NCBI RefSeq assembly: GCF_000382245.1
Contig: NZ_KB907875.1
Coordinates: forward strand, 37,766 to 101,765
Source of the DNA: Kushneria aurantia DSM 21353
Lineage (GTDB): Bacteria > Pseudomonadota > Gammaproteobacteria > Pseudomonadales > Halomonadaceae
Direction: 5' to 3'
Length of the DNA stretch: 64,000 bases
In this document: positions 1 to 9,885 of the stretch, one piece after another
Layout of the letters: every line of letters starts with the position of its first letter
Position numbering within the stretch: the first letter of the stretch is position 1
Program-made: the position numbers and the translations under genes
The notes under the pieces: model-generated
Told to the model about the DNA's origin: nothing
Databases searched by the model: none
Seen by the model: the letters and a program-made list of their open reading frames with translations, nothing else

Positions 1-25
1 CGGCCCCAGGTGCCCAACGCCACGC

Positions 26-997
26 TCAGCCGTCCTGCCGTTCACCGGGCGTCCGGCCCGGATGCAAACGAGGCTGACCGGCCTGCTCACTGCCTGTCCC
101 CATGCCACCGGGCTGATTCTCGGCATTGCCGTCCTGGCCATCAGCGTCCTCGATACGCACGCTGGCCGTCATACCGGCACTCAGGAAAACATCATCGGGA
201 ACGTGATCGAGGACGATATCCACCGGGATGCGCTGCGACAGGCGTACCCAGGTAAAGGTCTGCTGCACCTGGGGCAGCATCTCACCATTGGGAGTGGTGT
301 TATTGTTGGCAATACCACGGCCGATACCGGCTACGTGACCGTGCATCTCTTCGTTATTGCCCATCAACCAGACGCTCGCCTCGTCACCGATATCGATGGC
401 AGGGATTTTGGTCTCCTCGAAGTAGGCCGTAATGTAGAACGAGCCCTGACGCACGATCGACAGCTGGGCCTGCCCCTGGCTGACATAATTGCCCTCGCGC
501 AGCTGTAGATTGACGATCGCGCCATCCACCGGTGCCTTCACTTCACTGCGCTGCAAATCGATGCGCGCACTTTCGAGCTGCGCCCGGGCAAGATCACGCT
601 GAGCCTTCGCAATCTGCGCATTGAGCCTTGCCGTCTCCAGCGCTTCATCGCTGATGGCATTGGCACCGAGATGCTGACGGCGCTGGTAATCGTTGAGATT
701 AAGCTCGTAGTTGTACTGCTGGTTATCGAGCCGCGCCTGCGCCTGATCGAACGAGGCCTGGTAGCGCTCCCGGTTGATAGTGAAAAGCACGTCACCGGCA
801 TTGACGAACTGGTTGTCGTGTACGCTCAATCCGCTGACCCAGCCGGAGATATCGGGGGCAACGGTGACGACGTCCGCTCTGACCCGCGCATCTCGCGTCC
901 AGGGGGTGGTCATATAGTAGTTCCAGAGCCATACCCCCAGTGCGATGGCGACGGCCGCCAGCACCAGAGTCATCAGGACGCGAATGAAGGTACGCAT
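26..997 (-). CDS. aaeA: HlyD/AaeA-type membrane fusion protein of an efflux pump
   Basis: 323 aa periplasmic adaptor (membrane fusion protein) of a tripartite efflux pump. One N-terminal membrane anchor lies at about residues 5-25. It is followed by a lipoyl/barrel-sandwich half (VAPDISGWVSGLSVHDNQFV, about 47-66), a Gln/Ala-rich coiled-coil hairpin (about 80-160), and the second half with VDGAIVNLQLREGNYVSQGQ. Its size and start match AaeA/EmrA-like subunits. It lies 14 bp after an AaeX-like DUF1656 gene on the same strand, so the FUSC-type partner (AaeB) is expected beyond the left edge of the window. Family assignment is firm. The substrate (aromatic acids in E. coli) is inferred from the aaeXAB order only. 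Confidence 0.8.
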   Translation of the reverse strand: MRTFIRVLMTLVLAAVAIALGVWLWNYYMTTPWTRDARVRADVVTVAPDISGWVSGLSVHDNQFVNAGDVLFTINRERYQASFDQAQARLDNQQYNYELNLNDYQRRQHLGANAISDEALETARLNAQIAKAQRDLARAQLESARIDLQRSEVKAPVDGAIVNLQLREGNYVSQGQAQLSIVRQGSFYITAYFEETKIPAIDIGDEASVWLMGNNEEMHGHVAGIGRGIANNNTTPNGEMLPQVQQTFTWVRLSQRIPVDIVLDHVPDDVFLSAGMTASVRIEDADGQDGNAENQPGGMGTGSEQAGQPRLHPGRTPGERQDG

Positions 998-1011
998 TCA
1001 GAATTTCACTT

Positions 1012-1221
1012 CTACGACACGAGGGTTGAAAAGCGGACGACCAGCGCCAGCACGATGACAAATAGACTCACGTCGAACCAGGCCTCCTGCCATATCCAGC
1101 GCGTCAGCCCCGTCCGATGCAGGGCCGTACGCAGGACGGCCGCAATCAGCAGCGATGCCAGCACAAAGACCAGCATCGGGCTGACGAGAATACCGCCAAA
1201 GGAGAGTTCACGCAGTAACAC
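1012..1221 (-). CDS. aaeX: AaeX-like DUF1656 small membrane protein
   Basis: 69 aa membrane protein with two predicted helices (about 12-35 and 48-67). The N-terminal RELSFGGILVSPMLV signature is typical of DUF1656/AaeX, the small first gene of aaeXAB-type efflux operons. The biochemical role of the family is unknown. It is first in the operon, 14 bp upstream of the adaptor gene, so it was probably cotranscribed with it. The 285 bp upstream (1222-1506) contain its promoter and the porin terminator, and no other gene. Confidence 0.75.
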   Translation of the reverse strand: MLLRELSFGGILVSPMLVFVLASLLIAAVLRTALHRTGLTRWIWQEAWFDVSLFVIVLALVVRFSTLVS

Positions 1222-1440
1222 GACGGCTCCTTGTTGCTGGTGTCATGGCATCCTGCCAGGAAACGTACCTACCGGACGGCGGGGACCGGATAGATCGATA
1301 GCTTGATAAGCAACCGATAGTCTAGCGCATAACGTCCTGTTCGGCTCATGGCGCATTCACCCCGCCTGACGCAGGGCGTGAAGCGGCCGACAACGGTTGC
1401 GCACGCTACACTATAGCGACTGAAGAAAGGGACCAACGTA

Positions 1441-1467
1441 GAAAAACCGGCCCCCTCGGGAGCCGGT
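1441..1467 (-). terminator. Rho-independent terminator of the porin gene
   Basis: On the minus strand a stem ACCGGC..GCCGGT (inner CCC/GGG pairs, small loop) is followed directly by TTTTTC. It lies 40 bp past the porin stop codon. Confidence 0.8.
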
Positions 1468-1506
1468 CTGTTCGAATCGCGAGGATTCGGGTGTCGAGCA
1501 TACAGC

Positions 1507-2616
1507 TTAGAAGCTGTAGGTCACGCCGGTAGCAACACCGTCGTTGTAGTCTTCTGTCAGATCGTAGACGCCACCTTCCAGCCAAACGTACATCTGGCTG
1601 CTGAGGTTGTAAGTGCCGCCCAGCACGAACTGGTTGTAGCTCTCGTCACCATTGGTGGTGACCAGGGTATCGCTGGTCAGGATGACCGCATTTTCTTCGG
1701 CGTCGACGTACTGGTAGGCGCCGTAAACATCGCCGTAGCCGTAGCCGATGCGGGTACCGATGCCGTAGTAGTCGACGTTATCGTTGCTGGCGAAATCACC
1801 GTCGAAACGCTCCCACTTGGCGGAGACACGCACGTTGTCGGTGGCTTCCCAGTTGGCGTTGACACCGTACTGCTTGCCGAAGTCACTTTCGTCGCCGGTG
1901 CTATCGACATACTTGTAGTTCTTCAGGTTGTCGTAGACCGCAGCGAAGGTCCAGCCGCCGACCATATAGCGCAGACCACCGAAGAACGAAGCGTTGCTGT
2001 CGCTCGGGGTAGTGACACTACCGGCGCCTCCCAGAGAATCAATTACGGTGATTTGGTCTTCACCGTCGCCATAGTACTGAGTACCCACCGAGAACTGCAG
2101 GCCGTTCAGGATCGGCGAGGTATAGGCAACCTTGTTGCCTTCCTTGAAGTTGGAGTCGCTGGCCTGGCCACCGGCGTCGTTCAGGTCGAAATATTCGTTG
2201 TTGGAGACGGGATCCTCGATCCAGTCGTCGAGCAGCGGGTCCCAGGAACCGACACGGGCATCACCGAAGTCGCCGGTCAGACCGAGGAAAGCCTGGTCAC
2301 CGTTACCCAGACCATTGCTGTTCTTGGCTTCATCAGCGTCATATTCGAACTCGGCGCGGAAATAGCCGGTCAGGCTGGGGCTGATAACGTGCTCACCGCG
2401 AAAACCAACGGTCGAACCGTTATCAAAAATATCGCTTTCGCTGTCGACACTGCCATCATCCTGGATGTCGGTCTTGAAGCTACCAACGCCAATCTGGACG
2501 TTACCGTAAACGTCAAGCTTGGTGCCGTCCTGGTTGTAAACGGTGGCCGCCTGAGCACCCATTGCCACGGTGCCGAGCGCGCCGGCGATTGCAGTTGCAA
2601 GAATCGTCTTTTTCAT
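1507..2616 (-). CDS. General outer-membrane porin (Gram-negative porin family)
   Basis: 369 aa trimeric beta-barrel porin for diffusion of small solutes across the outer membrane. The chosen ATG gives a clean signal peptide (MKKTILATAIAGALG...GAQA, cleavage near residue 23) and has AAAGGAAA as ribosome-binding site. An upstream in-frame start would add 12 residues and spoil the signal. The mature part is rich in Asp/Glu and aromatic girdle residues. It contains the porin blocks VGFRGEHVISPSLTGYFRAE and WDPLLDDWIEDPVSNNEYFD, and ends in GVTYSF with the C-terminal Phe needed for BAM recognition. The strong acidity fits a halophile. Pore selectivity cannot be read from sequence. Confidence 0.9.
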   Translation of the reverse strand: MKKTILATAIAGALGTVAMGAQAATVYNQDGTKLDVYGNVQIGVGSFKTDIQDDGSVDSESDIFDNGSTVGFRGEHVISPSLTGYFRAEFEYDADEAKNSNGLGNGDQAFLGLTGDFGDARVGSWDPLLDDWIEDPVSNNEYFDLNDAGGQASDSNFKEGNKVAYTSPILNGLQFSVGTQYYGDGEDQITVIDSLGGAGSVTTPSDSNASFFGGLRYMVGGWTFAAVYDNLKNYKYVDSTGDESDFGKQYGVNANWEATDNVRVSAKWERFDGDFASNDNVDYYGIGTRIGYGYGDVYGAYQYVDAEENAVILTSDTLVTTNGDESYNQFVLGGTYNLSSQMYVWLEGGVYDLTEDYNDGVATGVTYSF

Positions 2617-3014
2617 CGTGATTTTCCTTTGACTGGCTAACTGTTCGATCATCTGTCCGGTTGGACAGCGGCTCGACGCCGGCGGCGTTCGAGCGGCTTT
2701 GGTTATTATGTGTTGCTCGCCGGGCTACCATATACCGGCTTTTTGGCGAACGCAACAAGAAAAAAACAGTGTTTTCATTCTTTGCGTGCTACTCGCCGAA
2801 CGAGGTCGAGAAGGCATCCTGCAATAAAAAAATGAAAGGCCAATGACAGCGGGAAGACCAACAGGTGATGAAGGAGGATTGGCGCACAGGAAGCGTCAGC
2901 CAAAGGTCGTATTGTCAGTGAGTTGGCGACATCTGCGGCGACATTCATTTCATTTTTGAGCTGAGCAAAAGGCGGGCCATTTCATTTGTCTGTTAACAGA
3001 AACGGTAACGCTTT
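2617..3014. other. 398 bp intergenic region upstream of the porin
   Basis: No convincing gene. It holds the porin leader and promoter region, with a perfect 5-bp inverted repeat TGTCCGGTTGGACA at 2654-2667, 38 bp from the porin ATG. An A/T-rich stretch at 2750-2850 has the low GC expected of a strong promoter. A 61-codon plus-strand frame at 2661-2846 shows no ribosome-binding site and no protein-like composition. Confidence 0.5.
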
Positions 3015-3704
3015 TTACTCATGTCTGTTCGCCAGCTGCGACATCTTGTGCGCCATGCGGCGCTGCCGCTGTGCCGTCTCACGCGCTTCCTGACGCGCCT
3101 TTAGAGTATTGAGCTGTTCGCGCGCATGGCGAGCGTCGTCATCGCCCACAACGCCGGCGTCACTGCCATCCAGATCGACTCGCGCTACGCCACTGCGCAC
3201 CGCCTTGAGGTAACGCGGCAAGTTGACATAGCCCGCCAGCGCACGCCGAATCAGCTTTTCATCAAAGGGTTCGCGCGCTGCCAGCGTCTCGTGGATGCCG
3301 ACCGCCAGGGGCCGGGTATGACGCTCGAAGAAGGTTTCCGGATAGCGGCGGTACCACTGCTTCAAAAGCGCCTGGGGGGAAGGCGCCTCGCCCTGAGCTA
3401 TAGAACTACCAGCACCTTCGGGTGGCGTAGCTTCAGCATCGAGCGCCATGCCGCTGCCCTCGGCGGCAGCCTGAACAGTCTTGTGGCGAAGCTCCTCGCC
3501 CTCCTCCGGTACACTGGCTCCGTTCTCGCTTTCGCTGCGGCCGGCACTGGCCAGCTGCGCCTCAAGCTCACGATTGCGCGTCTCCAGCTCACTGGCACGC
3601 GCTTCCAGCTCCGCGATGCGGGCGCGTGCCTGCGCCAGGCGCTCGTTGACTCCCTGCGCCTCACACTCCAGCGCCGCCAGCATGTCGCTTACCTGATCGC
3701 TCAC
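3015..3704 (-). CDS. proQ: ProQ/FinO-family RNA chaperone-like protein
   Basis: 229 aa. Residues about 10-55 form a heptad coiled coil (RIAELEARASELETRNRELE). An acidic linker follows, then a ProQ/FinO domain at about 108-200 (LLKQWYRRYPETFFERHTRP, LIRRALAGYVNLPRYLKAVR). A basic tail (QRQRRMAHKMSQLANRHE) probably also contacts RNA. Family members bind structured RNAs and sRNA-mRNA pairs. The N-terminal coiled coil is not in E. coli ProQ and suggests oligomerisation. It stands alone, 77 bp past folA. The symbol is by family only. Confidence 0.75.
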   Translation of the reverse strand: MSDQVSDMLAALECEAQGVNERLAQARARIAELEARASELETRNRELEAQLASAGRSESENGASVPEEGEELRHKTVQAAAEGSGMALDAEATPPEGAGSSIAQGEAPSPQALLKQWYRRYPETFFERHTRPLAVGIHETLAAREPFDEKLIRRALAGYVNLPRYLKAVRSGVARVDLDGSDAGVVGDDDARHAREQLNTLKARQEARETAQRQRRMAHKMSQLANRHE

Positions 3705-3781
3705 AGCTTTATCCCCCGATCCCGGACGGCCGCCCGGGGATTTTAAACACGCGCCAATCTATCGACAGCTCACAATGTCAG

Positions 3782-4339
3782 CTACCCATCCTGTGGGTCC
3801 ACCTCGGCACCGCGCTCGTAGCGTACGAAATCATAGGCCGGCTGTCCTTCGGCCGGCGAGCCTGCGACACGCTCGACTTCTCGCCAGTCGCTGCCGAGAG
3901 CCGGAAAAAAGGTATCGCCCTCGGCCTCGAGCGCGATCTCGGTAAGGTAAATCCGGCTGGCTCGCTCCAGCGCCTGACGATAAATCTCGCCGCCGCCCAT
4001 GATGATAATCTCATCGACGCCATCGAGCAGCGCCCGATCGTCCGCCAGTGCAAGCGCACTGTCGAGGTCGTGGCAAATCTCCACGCCCTCGGCGATGAAG
4101 CCGCGATCGCGACTGACCACGATATTGAGCCGCTGCGGCAGCGCCCGACCGATCGAGGCGAAAGTAGCGCGCCCCATGATGACCGGCTTGTGCAGCGTGG
4201 CCGCCTTGAAGAACTTCAGGTCTTCGGGCAAATGCCAGGGCATGGCGCCGTCGGCGCCAATGACACGGTTGCGCGCCATCGCCGCGATCATGGCGACAGG
4301 AACCAGCGTCTCGCCGTGACTGCCGCTGTGCTGCGTCAT
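3782..4339 (-). CDS. folA: Dihydrofolate reductase
   Basis: 185 aa cytoplasmic enzyme reducing dihydrofolate to tetrahydrofolate with NADPH. Visible motifs are [20 protein letters not shown], with the Trp and the following acidic catalytic residue in PEDLKF, then [20 protein letters not shown] and the NADPH-loop [11 protein letters not shown]. It is about 25 residues longer than E. coli FolA, mostly at the two ends. Its ATG overlaps the thyA stop by 4 bp (ATGA), so the two are translationally coupled. ThyA makes the dihydrofolate that FolA recycles. Confidence 0.95.
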   Translation of the reverse strand: MTQHSGSHGETLVPVAMIAAMARNRVIGADGAMPWHLPEDLKFFKAATLHKPVIMGRATFASIGRALPQRLNIVVSRDRGFIAEGVEICHDLDSALALADDRALLDGVDEIIIMGGGEIYRQALERASRIYLTEIALEAEGDTFFPALGSDWREVERVAGSPAEGQPAYDFVRYERGAEVDPQDG

Positions 4340-5130
4340 ACGGCCACCTGGGCGCGAATATGGGGATGGGGAGCATAGCCCTCGATAGCGATATCCTCGA
4401 AACGGAAGGCGAACAGATCGTCGACCTTCGGATTGAGTACCAGCCGCGGCCGTGGCAGCGGCGCTCGCTCAAGCTGCAGGCGCGCCTGGTCGAAGTGGTT
4501 GTAGTAGAGATGGGCGTCGCCCAGGGTGTGGATGAACTCTCCCGCGGCGAGATTGCACACCTGCGCCACCATATGGGTCAAAAGCGCGTAGCTGGCGATA
4601 TTGAAGGGCACGCCCAGAAAGATATCACCGCTGCGCTGATAGAGCTGGCAGGAGAGCCGCCCTTCGGCGACGAAAAACTGAAACAGCGCATGACAGGGCG
4701 GCAGCTTCATCTCCTCGATCTGCGCCGGGTTCCACGCCGATACAATAAGCCGACGTGACTCGGGATGGGTTCTGATCTGCTCCAGCACGCGGCTGATCTG
4801 ATCGACATGCCCTCCCTGGGGTGCCGGCCAACTGCGCCACTGATAGCCGTAGACCGGCCCCAGCTCGCCGTTTTCATCCGCCCAGGCGTCCCAGATGGAG
4901 ACGCCGTTGTCGCGCAGGTACTGCACGTTGGTGTCGCCGCTCAGAAACCACAAGAGCTCATGGATGATGGAGCGCAGATGCAGTTTCTTGGTGGTCAGCA
5001 GCGGAAAGCCGTCGGCCAGATCAAAGCGCATCTGATGGCCGAAGACCGCGCGGGTACCCACGCCGGTGCGGTCGTTGCGATCCACGCCCTGTTCGAGCAC
5101 CTGGCGCATGAGGTCCAGATAGGGCTGCAT
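4336..5130 (-). CDS. thyA: Thymidylate synthase
   Basis: 264 aa, the same length as E. coli ThyA. It converts dUMP and methylene-tetrahydrofolate to dTMP and dihydrofolate. It has the catalytic Cys in [12 protein letters not shown], the dUMP/folate-binding block [16 protein letters not shown], and [14 protein letters not shown] near the C-terminus. The start chosen ([15 protein letters not shown]) matches the family. The open frame continues upstream into lgt but that extension is not thyA-like. It follows lgt by 5 bp and overlaps folA by 4 bp. Confidence 0.96.
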   Translation of the reverse strand: MQPYLDLMRQVLEQGVDRNDRTGVGTRAVFGHQMRFDLADGFPLLTTKKLHLRSIIHELLWFLSGDTNVQYLRDNGVSIWDAWADENGELGPVYGYQWRSWPAPQGGHVDQISRVLEQIRTHPESRRLIVSAWNPAQIEEMKLPPCHALFQFFVAEGRLSCQLYQRSGDIFLGVPFNIASYALLTHMVAQVCNLAAGEFIHTLGDAHLYYNHFDQARLQLERAPLPRPRLVLNPKVDDLFAFRFEDIAIEGYAPHPHIRAQVAV

Positions 5131-5135
5131 GGCGA

Positions 5136-5945
5136 TCAGGCTCCTGCGGTCGAGTCGGCGGCCGGGCGGTCGACATCCTGTCGGCGCGACCAGAGGATCA
5201 GCACCACGCCGCCAATCATCATCGGCAGGCAGAGCAACTGCCCCATGGTCAGCCAGTCGAAGGCGATGAAGCCGAGCTGCGGATCGGGACGGCGATAGAA
5301 CTCGACGAAAAAGCGAAAGATACCATAGAGCAGCAGAAAGAGCCCCGAGATCAACCCCCGCCGACGCGGCTGACGGGACACCGTCCATAGAATGGCAAAC
5401 AGCACTACGCCCTCGAGGGCGAACTCATAAAGCTCCGAGGGGTGGCGCGGTTCAGGGCCATAGAGCGGATAGATCATGCCCCAGGCGACATCGGTAACCC
5501 GTCCCGGCAGCTCCTGGTTGATGAAGTTACCCAACCGCCCGGCGCCCAGCCCGATCGGCACCAGTGGCGCAACGAAATCGGTGAGCTGAAAAAAGGCCAG
5601 CCGATGACGACGAGCAAACAGCAGCGCGGCGATCAGCACCCCGATCAGCCCGCCATGAAAGCTCATGCCGCCTTCCCAGATGCGCACGATCCAGAGCGGA
5701 TCGGCGGCGATCTGATCCCAGCCATAGAACAGCGCATAGCCCAGCCGGCCGCCCAGCACGACGCCAATAGCGCCGTAGAATATCATGTCGCCGACCTGGT
5801 CCTTCGTGATCCCCAACCTGTGGGCGCGTCGGCGCGCCAGCCACCAGGCGCCGGCGAAGCCGATGACGTACATCAGCCCATACCAGTGAATCGCCAGCGG
5901 ACCCAGCGAAATCGCGACAGGATCGAATTGAGGATGATGCAGCAT
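5136..5945 (-). CDS. lgt: Prolipoprotein diacylglyceryl transferase
   Basis: 269 aa inner-membrane enzyme that moves diacylglycerol from phosphatidylglycerol to the lipobox Cys of pre-lipoproteins. About seven membrane helices are visible. The family signature [15 protein letters not shown] (about 138-152) contains the conserved Arg and Asn. [20 protein letters not shown] is the typical first helix. Lgt upstream of thyA, as here, is the standard gammaproteobacterial order. The only neighbour on its promoter side is ptsP, 131 bp away. Confidence 0.96.
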   Translation of the reverse strand: MLHHPQFDPVAISLGPLAIHWYGLMYVIGFAGAWWLARRRAHRLGITKDQVGDMIFYGAIGVVLGGRLGYALFYGWDQIAADPLWIVRIWEGGMSFHGGLIGVLIAALLFARRHRLAFFQLTDFVAPLVPIGLGAGRLGNFINQELPGRVTDVAWGMIYPLYGPEPRHPSELYEFALEGVVLFAILWTVSRQPRRRGLISGLFLLLYGIFRFFVEFYRRPDPQLGFIAFDWLTMGQLLCLPMMIGGVVLILWSRRQDVDRPAADSTAGA

Positions 5946-6076
5946 GAACGCTTCCTTGCAGCGGTTACCTGCCGGGCATTCAACCCGGTGCTCTGAAAGG
6001 CGGCGAGTCTAGCACGAAGGCACCCTGTCTGCGGACATTCAAAATCCTTTGGCCCAAAGGGCCGCAAGAGCAGATT

Positions 6077-8338
6077 TCAGTCGCGGTGCGGCAACAGGTG
6101 CGCCAGCTCCCATGCCTCCATGCGTTCGAAGATCAGCGCCCGCGTCTGCACCAGCGACTCCTGTGACAACGCCTCGTCGACCAGCTCGCGAACGCCGGAC
6201 AGTGATGCCCGGCGGATGGCAGCGCGTACGCGGGAGAGGTTGGGCGCGTTCATCGACAGTACCCGGTAGCCCATGCCGACCAGCAGCAGCGCACCGACCG
6301 GGTCTCCCGCCAGCTCGCCACATACCGATACCGGCACGCCGAGGCGCCGACTGTCGCGGGCGATCTGTGCCAGCGCCCGGAGAACGGCCGGCTGAAAGGC
6401 GTCGTAGAGCGCCGATACCCGGGCATTGCCGCGGTCGACGGCGAGCAAATATTGGGTCAGGTCGTTGCTGCCCACCGAAAAGAAATCGACACAGCCGGCA
6501 AAAGCTTCCAGTTGATAAATCACTGCCGGCACCTCGATCATGATCCCCAGCAGCGGTCGCTGTACCTTCAGGCCCTCCTCGCGCAGCTCCTCGAGAGCGC
6601 GGTCGAGCAGTCGACTGACCGTTTCGACCTCCTCGAAGGTAGTGACCATCGGCAGCAGAATGCGCAGATTGTCGAGGCCCTCGGCGGCGCGCAGCATGGC
6701 ACGCAGCTGCACCATCAACACCTCGGGGTGATCGAGCGTCACCCTCAGCCCGCGCCAGCCGAGAAAGGCATTGTCCTCTTCGATGGGAAAATAGGGCAGC
6801 GACTTGTCGCCACCGATATCGAGTGTGCGCATCACCACCGGCAGCGGCGCAAAACCGGCGAGCTGCTCACGATAGAGACGCGCCTGCTCCTGCTCGCCGG
6901 GAAAGCGCTGGTGCATCATGAAGGGCACCTCGGTGCGATAGAGCCCGACACCGTCGATGCGCGCCACCGGTGAACCGCTCATCTCTACGGCCAGGCCGGT
7001 ATTGATCATCAACCGGATGCGCTGGCCGTCGCTGGTCTCGCTGGGCAGCGACTGCTCGCTCTCCAGCATCGAGATCAGCGAGCGCTCCTCCTCGATCATG
7101 CTCTCGTAGCGGCCCTGTAGCTCCGGCTCGGGGCGCAGAATCAGACGCCCCCGATAGCCATCCACGATCATCGGCGTGCCCGCAATGCGCGACAGCGGCA
7201 GATCGCTCATGCCCATCACCGCCGGGATGTTCATCGCCCGCGCCAGTATCGCCACATGGGAAGTACTGGAACCGCGCAGCGCAACCAGCCCGGCCAGCTT
7301 TTCGCGAGGAATTTCGCCGAGCTGGGCGGCGCTGATCTCATCGCCTACCAGCACGGTGTGGTCAGGATAGACCGGGCTGCGCTCCTCGCTCTCGGTCTGA
7401 AGATGCGACAGCACCCGTCGGCCCAGATCGCGGACATCGGCGGCGCGCTCGCGCAGGTAGTTGTCGTCGACCTTCTCCAGATACTGAACATGGCGCTGCA
7501 CGACCCGGGCCAGCGCCCAGGGCGCCCAGTGCCCCTCGCGAATGCGCTTTTCGACCTCCTGGCCCAGCGCCGCATCCCCCAGCATCTGCTGATAGACATC
7601 GAACAGCGCCTGTTCCTGAGCCGAGATGCGGCTGGCGAGCCGCTCGGCAGCGCGGCGAATATCGCTGCGCACACAGTCGATCGCCTCGCGCAGGCGCAGC
7701 ACCTCCGCCTCGACATCCTCGGGGACACGCTCGGGCACCGCATCGAGATTGGCCGGCGGTACCACCACGAAGGCCTCGCCAATGGTCATGCCGGGGGCGG
7801 CGGCGATGCCGCTGAGCATCACCTGGCTTTCGGCGTCGTTGAGACGCGCCAGCTCACCGGTCGACAGGGCATGCACCAGCACGCCGGCCAGCTGCGCCGC
7901 CATGGTGATCAGAAAGGCCTCTTCACCCTCGTCGAACAGGCGCTTGTCGCGCTGCTGCACCACCAGCACGCCGAGTACGCGGCGCTGGTGAATGATCGGC
8001 ACGCCCAGGAAACTCGAATAGCGCTCCTCACCGGTCTCGGCAAAGTAGCGAAAGTGGCTGTGGCTGGGCGCCTCCTCGATATTCAGGGGCTCCTCACGCT
8101 GGCCCACCAGCCCCACCAAGCCCTCACCCGGGCGCATGGTCACCTGACCGATGGCGGCGGTATTGAGCCCGATGGTATCCATCAGAATGAAATGGTCACG
8201 CTGCCCGTCGCGAAGATAGACCGAACAGACATCAGTCTGCATCGCCTTGCGGATACGGCGCACGATGATCGACAGGGCCGCATCCAGCGTGCGAGCCCCG
8301 TTGACCTCCTGAACGATGCGGCGAAGAATCTCGAGCAT
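6077..8338 (-). CDS. ptsP: Nitrogen PTS enzyme I (PEP phosphotransferase with GAF domain)
   Basis: 753 aa, close to E. coli PtsP (748). It has an N-terminal GAF sensor domain (about 1-165), a linker, the PTS enzyme I N-terminal domain with phospho-acceptor His361 in GSSTSHVAIL, and a C-terminal TIM-barrel PEP-binding domain (VFMMHQRFPGEQEQ-like segment, DLTQYLLAVDRGN, catalytic Cys in VCGELAGDP). It starts the NPr/EIIANtr relay linking nitrogen and carbon state to potassium and other regulation. It lies 119 bp after rppH, the conserved order. GAF domains of this family bind glutamine or 2-oxoglutarate. Confidence 0.96.
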   Translation of the reverse strand: MLEILRRIVQEVNGARTLDAALSIIVRRIRKAMQTDVCSVYLRDGQRDHFILMDTIGLNTAAIGQVTMRPGEGLVGLVGQREEPLNIEEAPSHSHFRYFAETGEERYSSFLGVPIIHQRRVLGVLVVQQRDKRLFDEGEEAFLITMAAQLAGVLVHALSTGELARLNDAESQVMLSGIAAAPGMTIGEAFVVVPPANLDAVPERVPEDVEAEVLRLREAIDCVRSDIRRAAERLASRISAQEQALFDVYQQMLGDAALGQEVEKRIREGHWAPWALARVVQRHVQYLEKVDDNYLRERAADVRDLGRRVLSHLQTESEERSPVYPDHTVLVGDEISAAQLGEIPREKLAGLVALRGSSTSHVAILARAMNIPAVMGMSDLPLSRIAGTPMIVDGYRGRLILRPEPELQGRYESMIEEERSLISMLESEQSLPSETSDGQRIRLMINTGLAVEMSGSPVARIDGVGLYRTEVPFMMHQRFPGEQEQARLYREQLAGFAPLPVVMRTLDIGGDKSLPYFPIEEDNAFLGWRGLRVTLDHPEVLMVQLRAMLRAAEGLDNLRILLPMVTTFEEVETVSRLLDRALEELREEGLKVQRPLLGIMIEVPAVIYQLEAFAGCVDFFSVGSNDLTQYLLAVDRGNARVSALYDAFQPAVLRALAQIARDSRRLGVPVSVCGELAGDPVGALLLVGMGYRVLSMNAPNLSRVRAAIRRASLSGVRELVDEALSQESLVQTRALIFERMEAWELAHLLPHRD

Positions 8339-8457
8339 GGCGGTGCGTTTTCATCCCTGGTCATCGAATCGATGGCAATGACCGGCAGCGCTCTCCATGC
8401 TGCCGGTCCGGCCCTGTTGCGGCACAGGGCACACGGCTTTTGAAGGCACGCGCCGGT

Positions 8458-8952
8458 TCAGCCGCGTCTTTCCAGCTGTTCGTCGGGCATGCGGGGCGCC
8501 AGTTCACGCAGCGCGCGCCGATAGACATCGCGCTTGAACGACACCACCTGCCCCAGCGGATACCAGTAACTCACCCAGCGCCAGCCATCGAACTCCGGCG
8601 TGGGCGTGGTATCCACCCGAATACTCGACTCCTGACAGCGCATGCGCAGCAGGAACCACTTCTGCTTCTGGCCGATGCAGAGAGGGCGCGAGTGGGTACG
8701 GATCAGTCCTCGTGGCAGTCGATAGCGCAGCCAGCCGCGGGTGCAGGCCAGTATATCAACGTCTCCGGGGTGCAGGCCGATCTCCTCTTTCAGCTCTCGA
8801 TACAGGGCGTCATGAGGCGACTCGTTCTCCTTGATACCGCCCTGGGGAAACTGCCATGCATTCTGTCCTACCCGTCGTGCCCACAGCACCTGACCGCCGC
8901 AGTTGGCTATGATGATGCCAACGTTGGGTCGGAAACCGTCGGGGTCGATCAC
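8458..8952 (-). CDS. rppH: RNA pyrophosphohydrolase (Nudix)
   Basis: 164 aa. It removes pyrophosphate from 5'-triphosphorylated mRNA and so triggers RNase E decay. The Nudix box starts at GGIKENE and runs to [29 protein letters not shown] and the C-terminal [20 protein letters not shown] are typical of RppH. I chose the GTG at 8952 (product [12 protein letters not shown]...). It matches the family N-terminus and has AAAGGTG 6-8 nt upstream. An ATG at 8985 would add 11 atypical residues. It is first in the rppH-ptsP-lgt-thyA-folA series. Confidence 0.93.
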   Translation of the reverse strand: MIDPDGFRPNVGIIIANCGGQVLWARRVGQNAWQFPQGGIKENESPHDALYRELKEEIGLHPGDVDILACTRGWLRYRLPRGLIRTHSRPLCIGQKQKWFLLRMRCQESSIRVDTTPTPEFDGWRWVSYWYPLGQVVSFKRDVYRRALRELAPRMPDEQLERRG

Positions 8953-9121
8953 GACTTTCACCTTTAAAAGATTGATTACCAGCATTCTTCCACAAAGCGC
9001 AAAACCGCATCAATACGCGCCTTGACCCGTCACGCAATACTGTGGTGCGTAGCCGAGGCAGGTCGTTTTTGACATAATCGGGAAATAACGATTGACCTCC
9101 TCGACCAGCAGGGAGAACAGC

Positions 9122-9787
9122 TTGACACTGGCCATCTTCGATCTCGACAACACACTGCTGGCAGGCGACAGCGATCACGCCTGGAACGATTTTCTGGTGG
9201 AGCTCGGCGTCGTCGATCGCGAATACTTTCAGCGCGAGAACGAGCGTTTTCATCGCGACTACGAGACCGGCCGGCTGGATATCAACGCCTACCTGGCCTT
9301 CGCCCTGCAGCCGCTGGCCGCGCACAGCATGGAACAGCTCAACTGCTGGCACCGCCAGTTCATGGCCAACCGCATCGAACCCATGGTGCAGCCGCGCGCC
9401 GAGGCACTGCTGGCGCGCCATCGCCAGCGCGGCCACCGACTTTTGATCATTACCGCCACCAACCGCTTCGTTACCGAACCGATCGCCCGGCGCCTGAACA
9501 TCGACGAGCTGATCGCCGTCGAGCCGGAGCTTGAGGATGGCCGCTACACCGGCCGCGTCAGCGGCGTACCCAGTTTCCGGGAAGGCAAGATCACTCGTCT
9601 CGAACAGTGGCTGGACGAGCAGGGTGAAAACCTTGATGAGGCCTGGTTCTACAGCGATTCGCAAAACGATCTGCCGCTGCTGGAGCGCGTCGACAACCCG
9701 GTCGCCGTCGACCCCGACGAGGCGCTGGCGGCCACTGCTCGCGAGCGCGGCTGGCGAATCATCAGCCTGCGGGATCGCGAGGCGTAG
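9122..9787 (+). CDS. HAD-superfamily (subclass IB, SerB-like) phosphatase
   Basis: 221 aa. The HAD motifs are all present: motif I FDLDNTLL (nucleophile and acid Asp), motif II in IITATNRF, a Lys in GKITRL and motif III YSDSQNDLPLL. The helical cap between motifs I and II places it in subclass IB with SerB and CicA-like phosphatases. I prefer the TTG at 9122 because GGGAG precedes it by 6-7 nt. A TTG at 9092 in the same frame would add 10 residues and is possible. It is divergent from rppH. Substrate unknown; phosphoserine or histidinol-phosphate are only guesses from family members. Confidence 0.8.
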   Translation: MTLAIFDLDNTLLAGDSDHAWNDFLVELGVVDREYFQRENERFHRDYETGRLDINAYLAFALQPLAAHSMEQLNCWHRQFMANRIEPMVQPRAEALLARHRQRGHRLLIITATNRFVTEPIARRLNIDELIAVEPELEDGRYTGRVSGVPSFREGKITRLEQWLDEQGENLDEAWFYSDSQNDLPLLERVDNPVAVDPDEALAATARERGWRIISLRDREA

Positions 9788-9885
9788 TCAGATTCCCTAT
9801 AATCATTTCATCGACCCTGAAGTGTCCCCGTCAGCGAGCGGCGGACCGGGGCCTCCATCTCGCATCAAATCGAGCGTGAGAAGCC

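Noticed and set aside
2661..2846. 61-codon frame in the porin upstream region
   Set aside because: Poly-Lys/Phe composition from A/T-rich promoter DNA, no ribosome-binding site.
4336..5388. 350-codon version of thyA
   Set aside because: The first 86 codons overlap lgt out of frame and have no thymidylate synthase similarity; the ATG at 5130 gives the exact family length.
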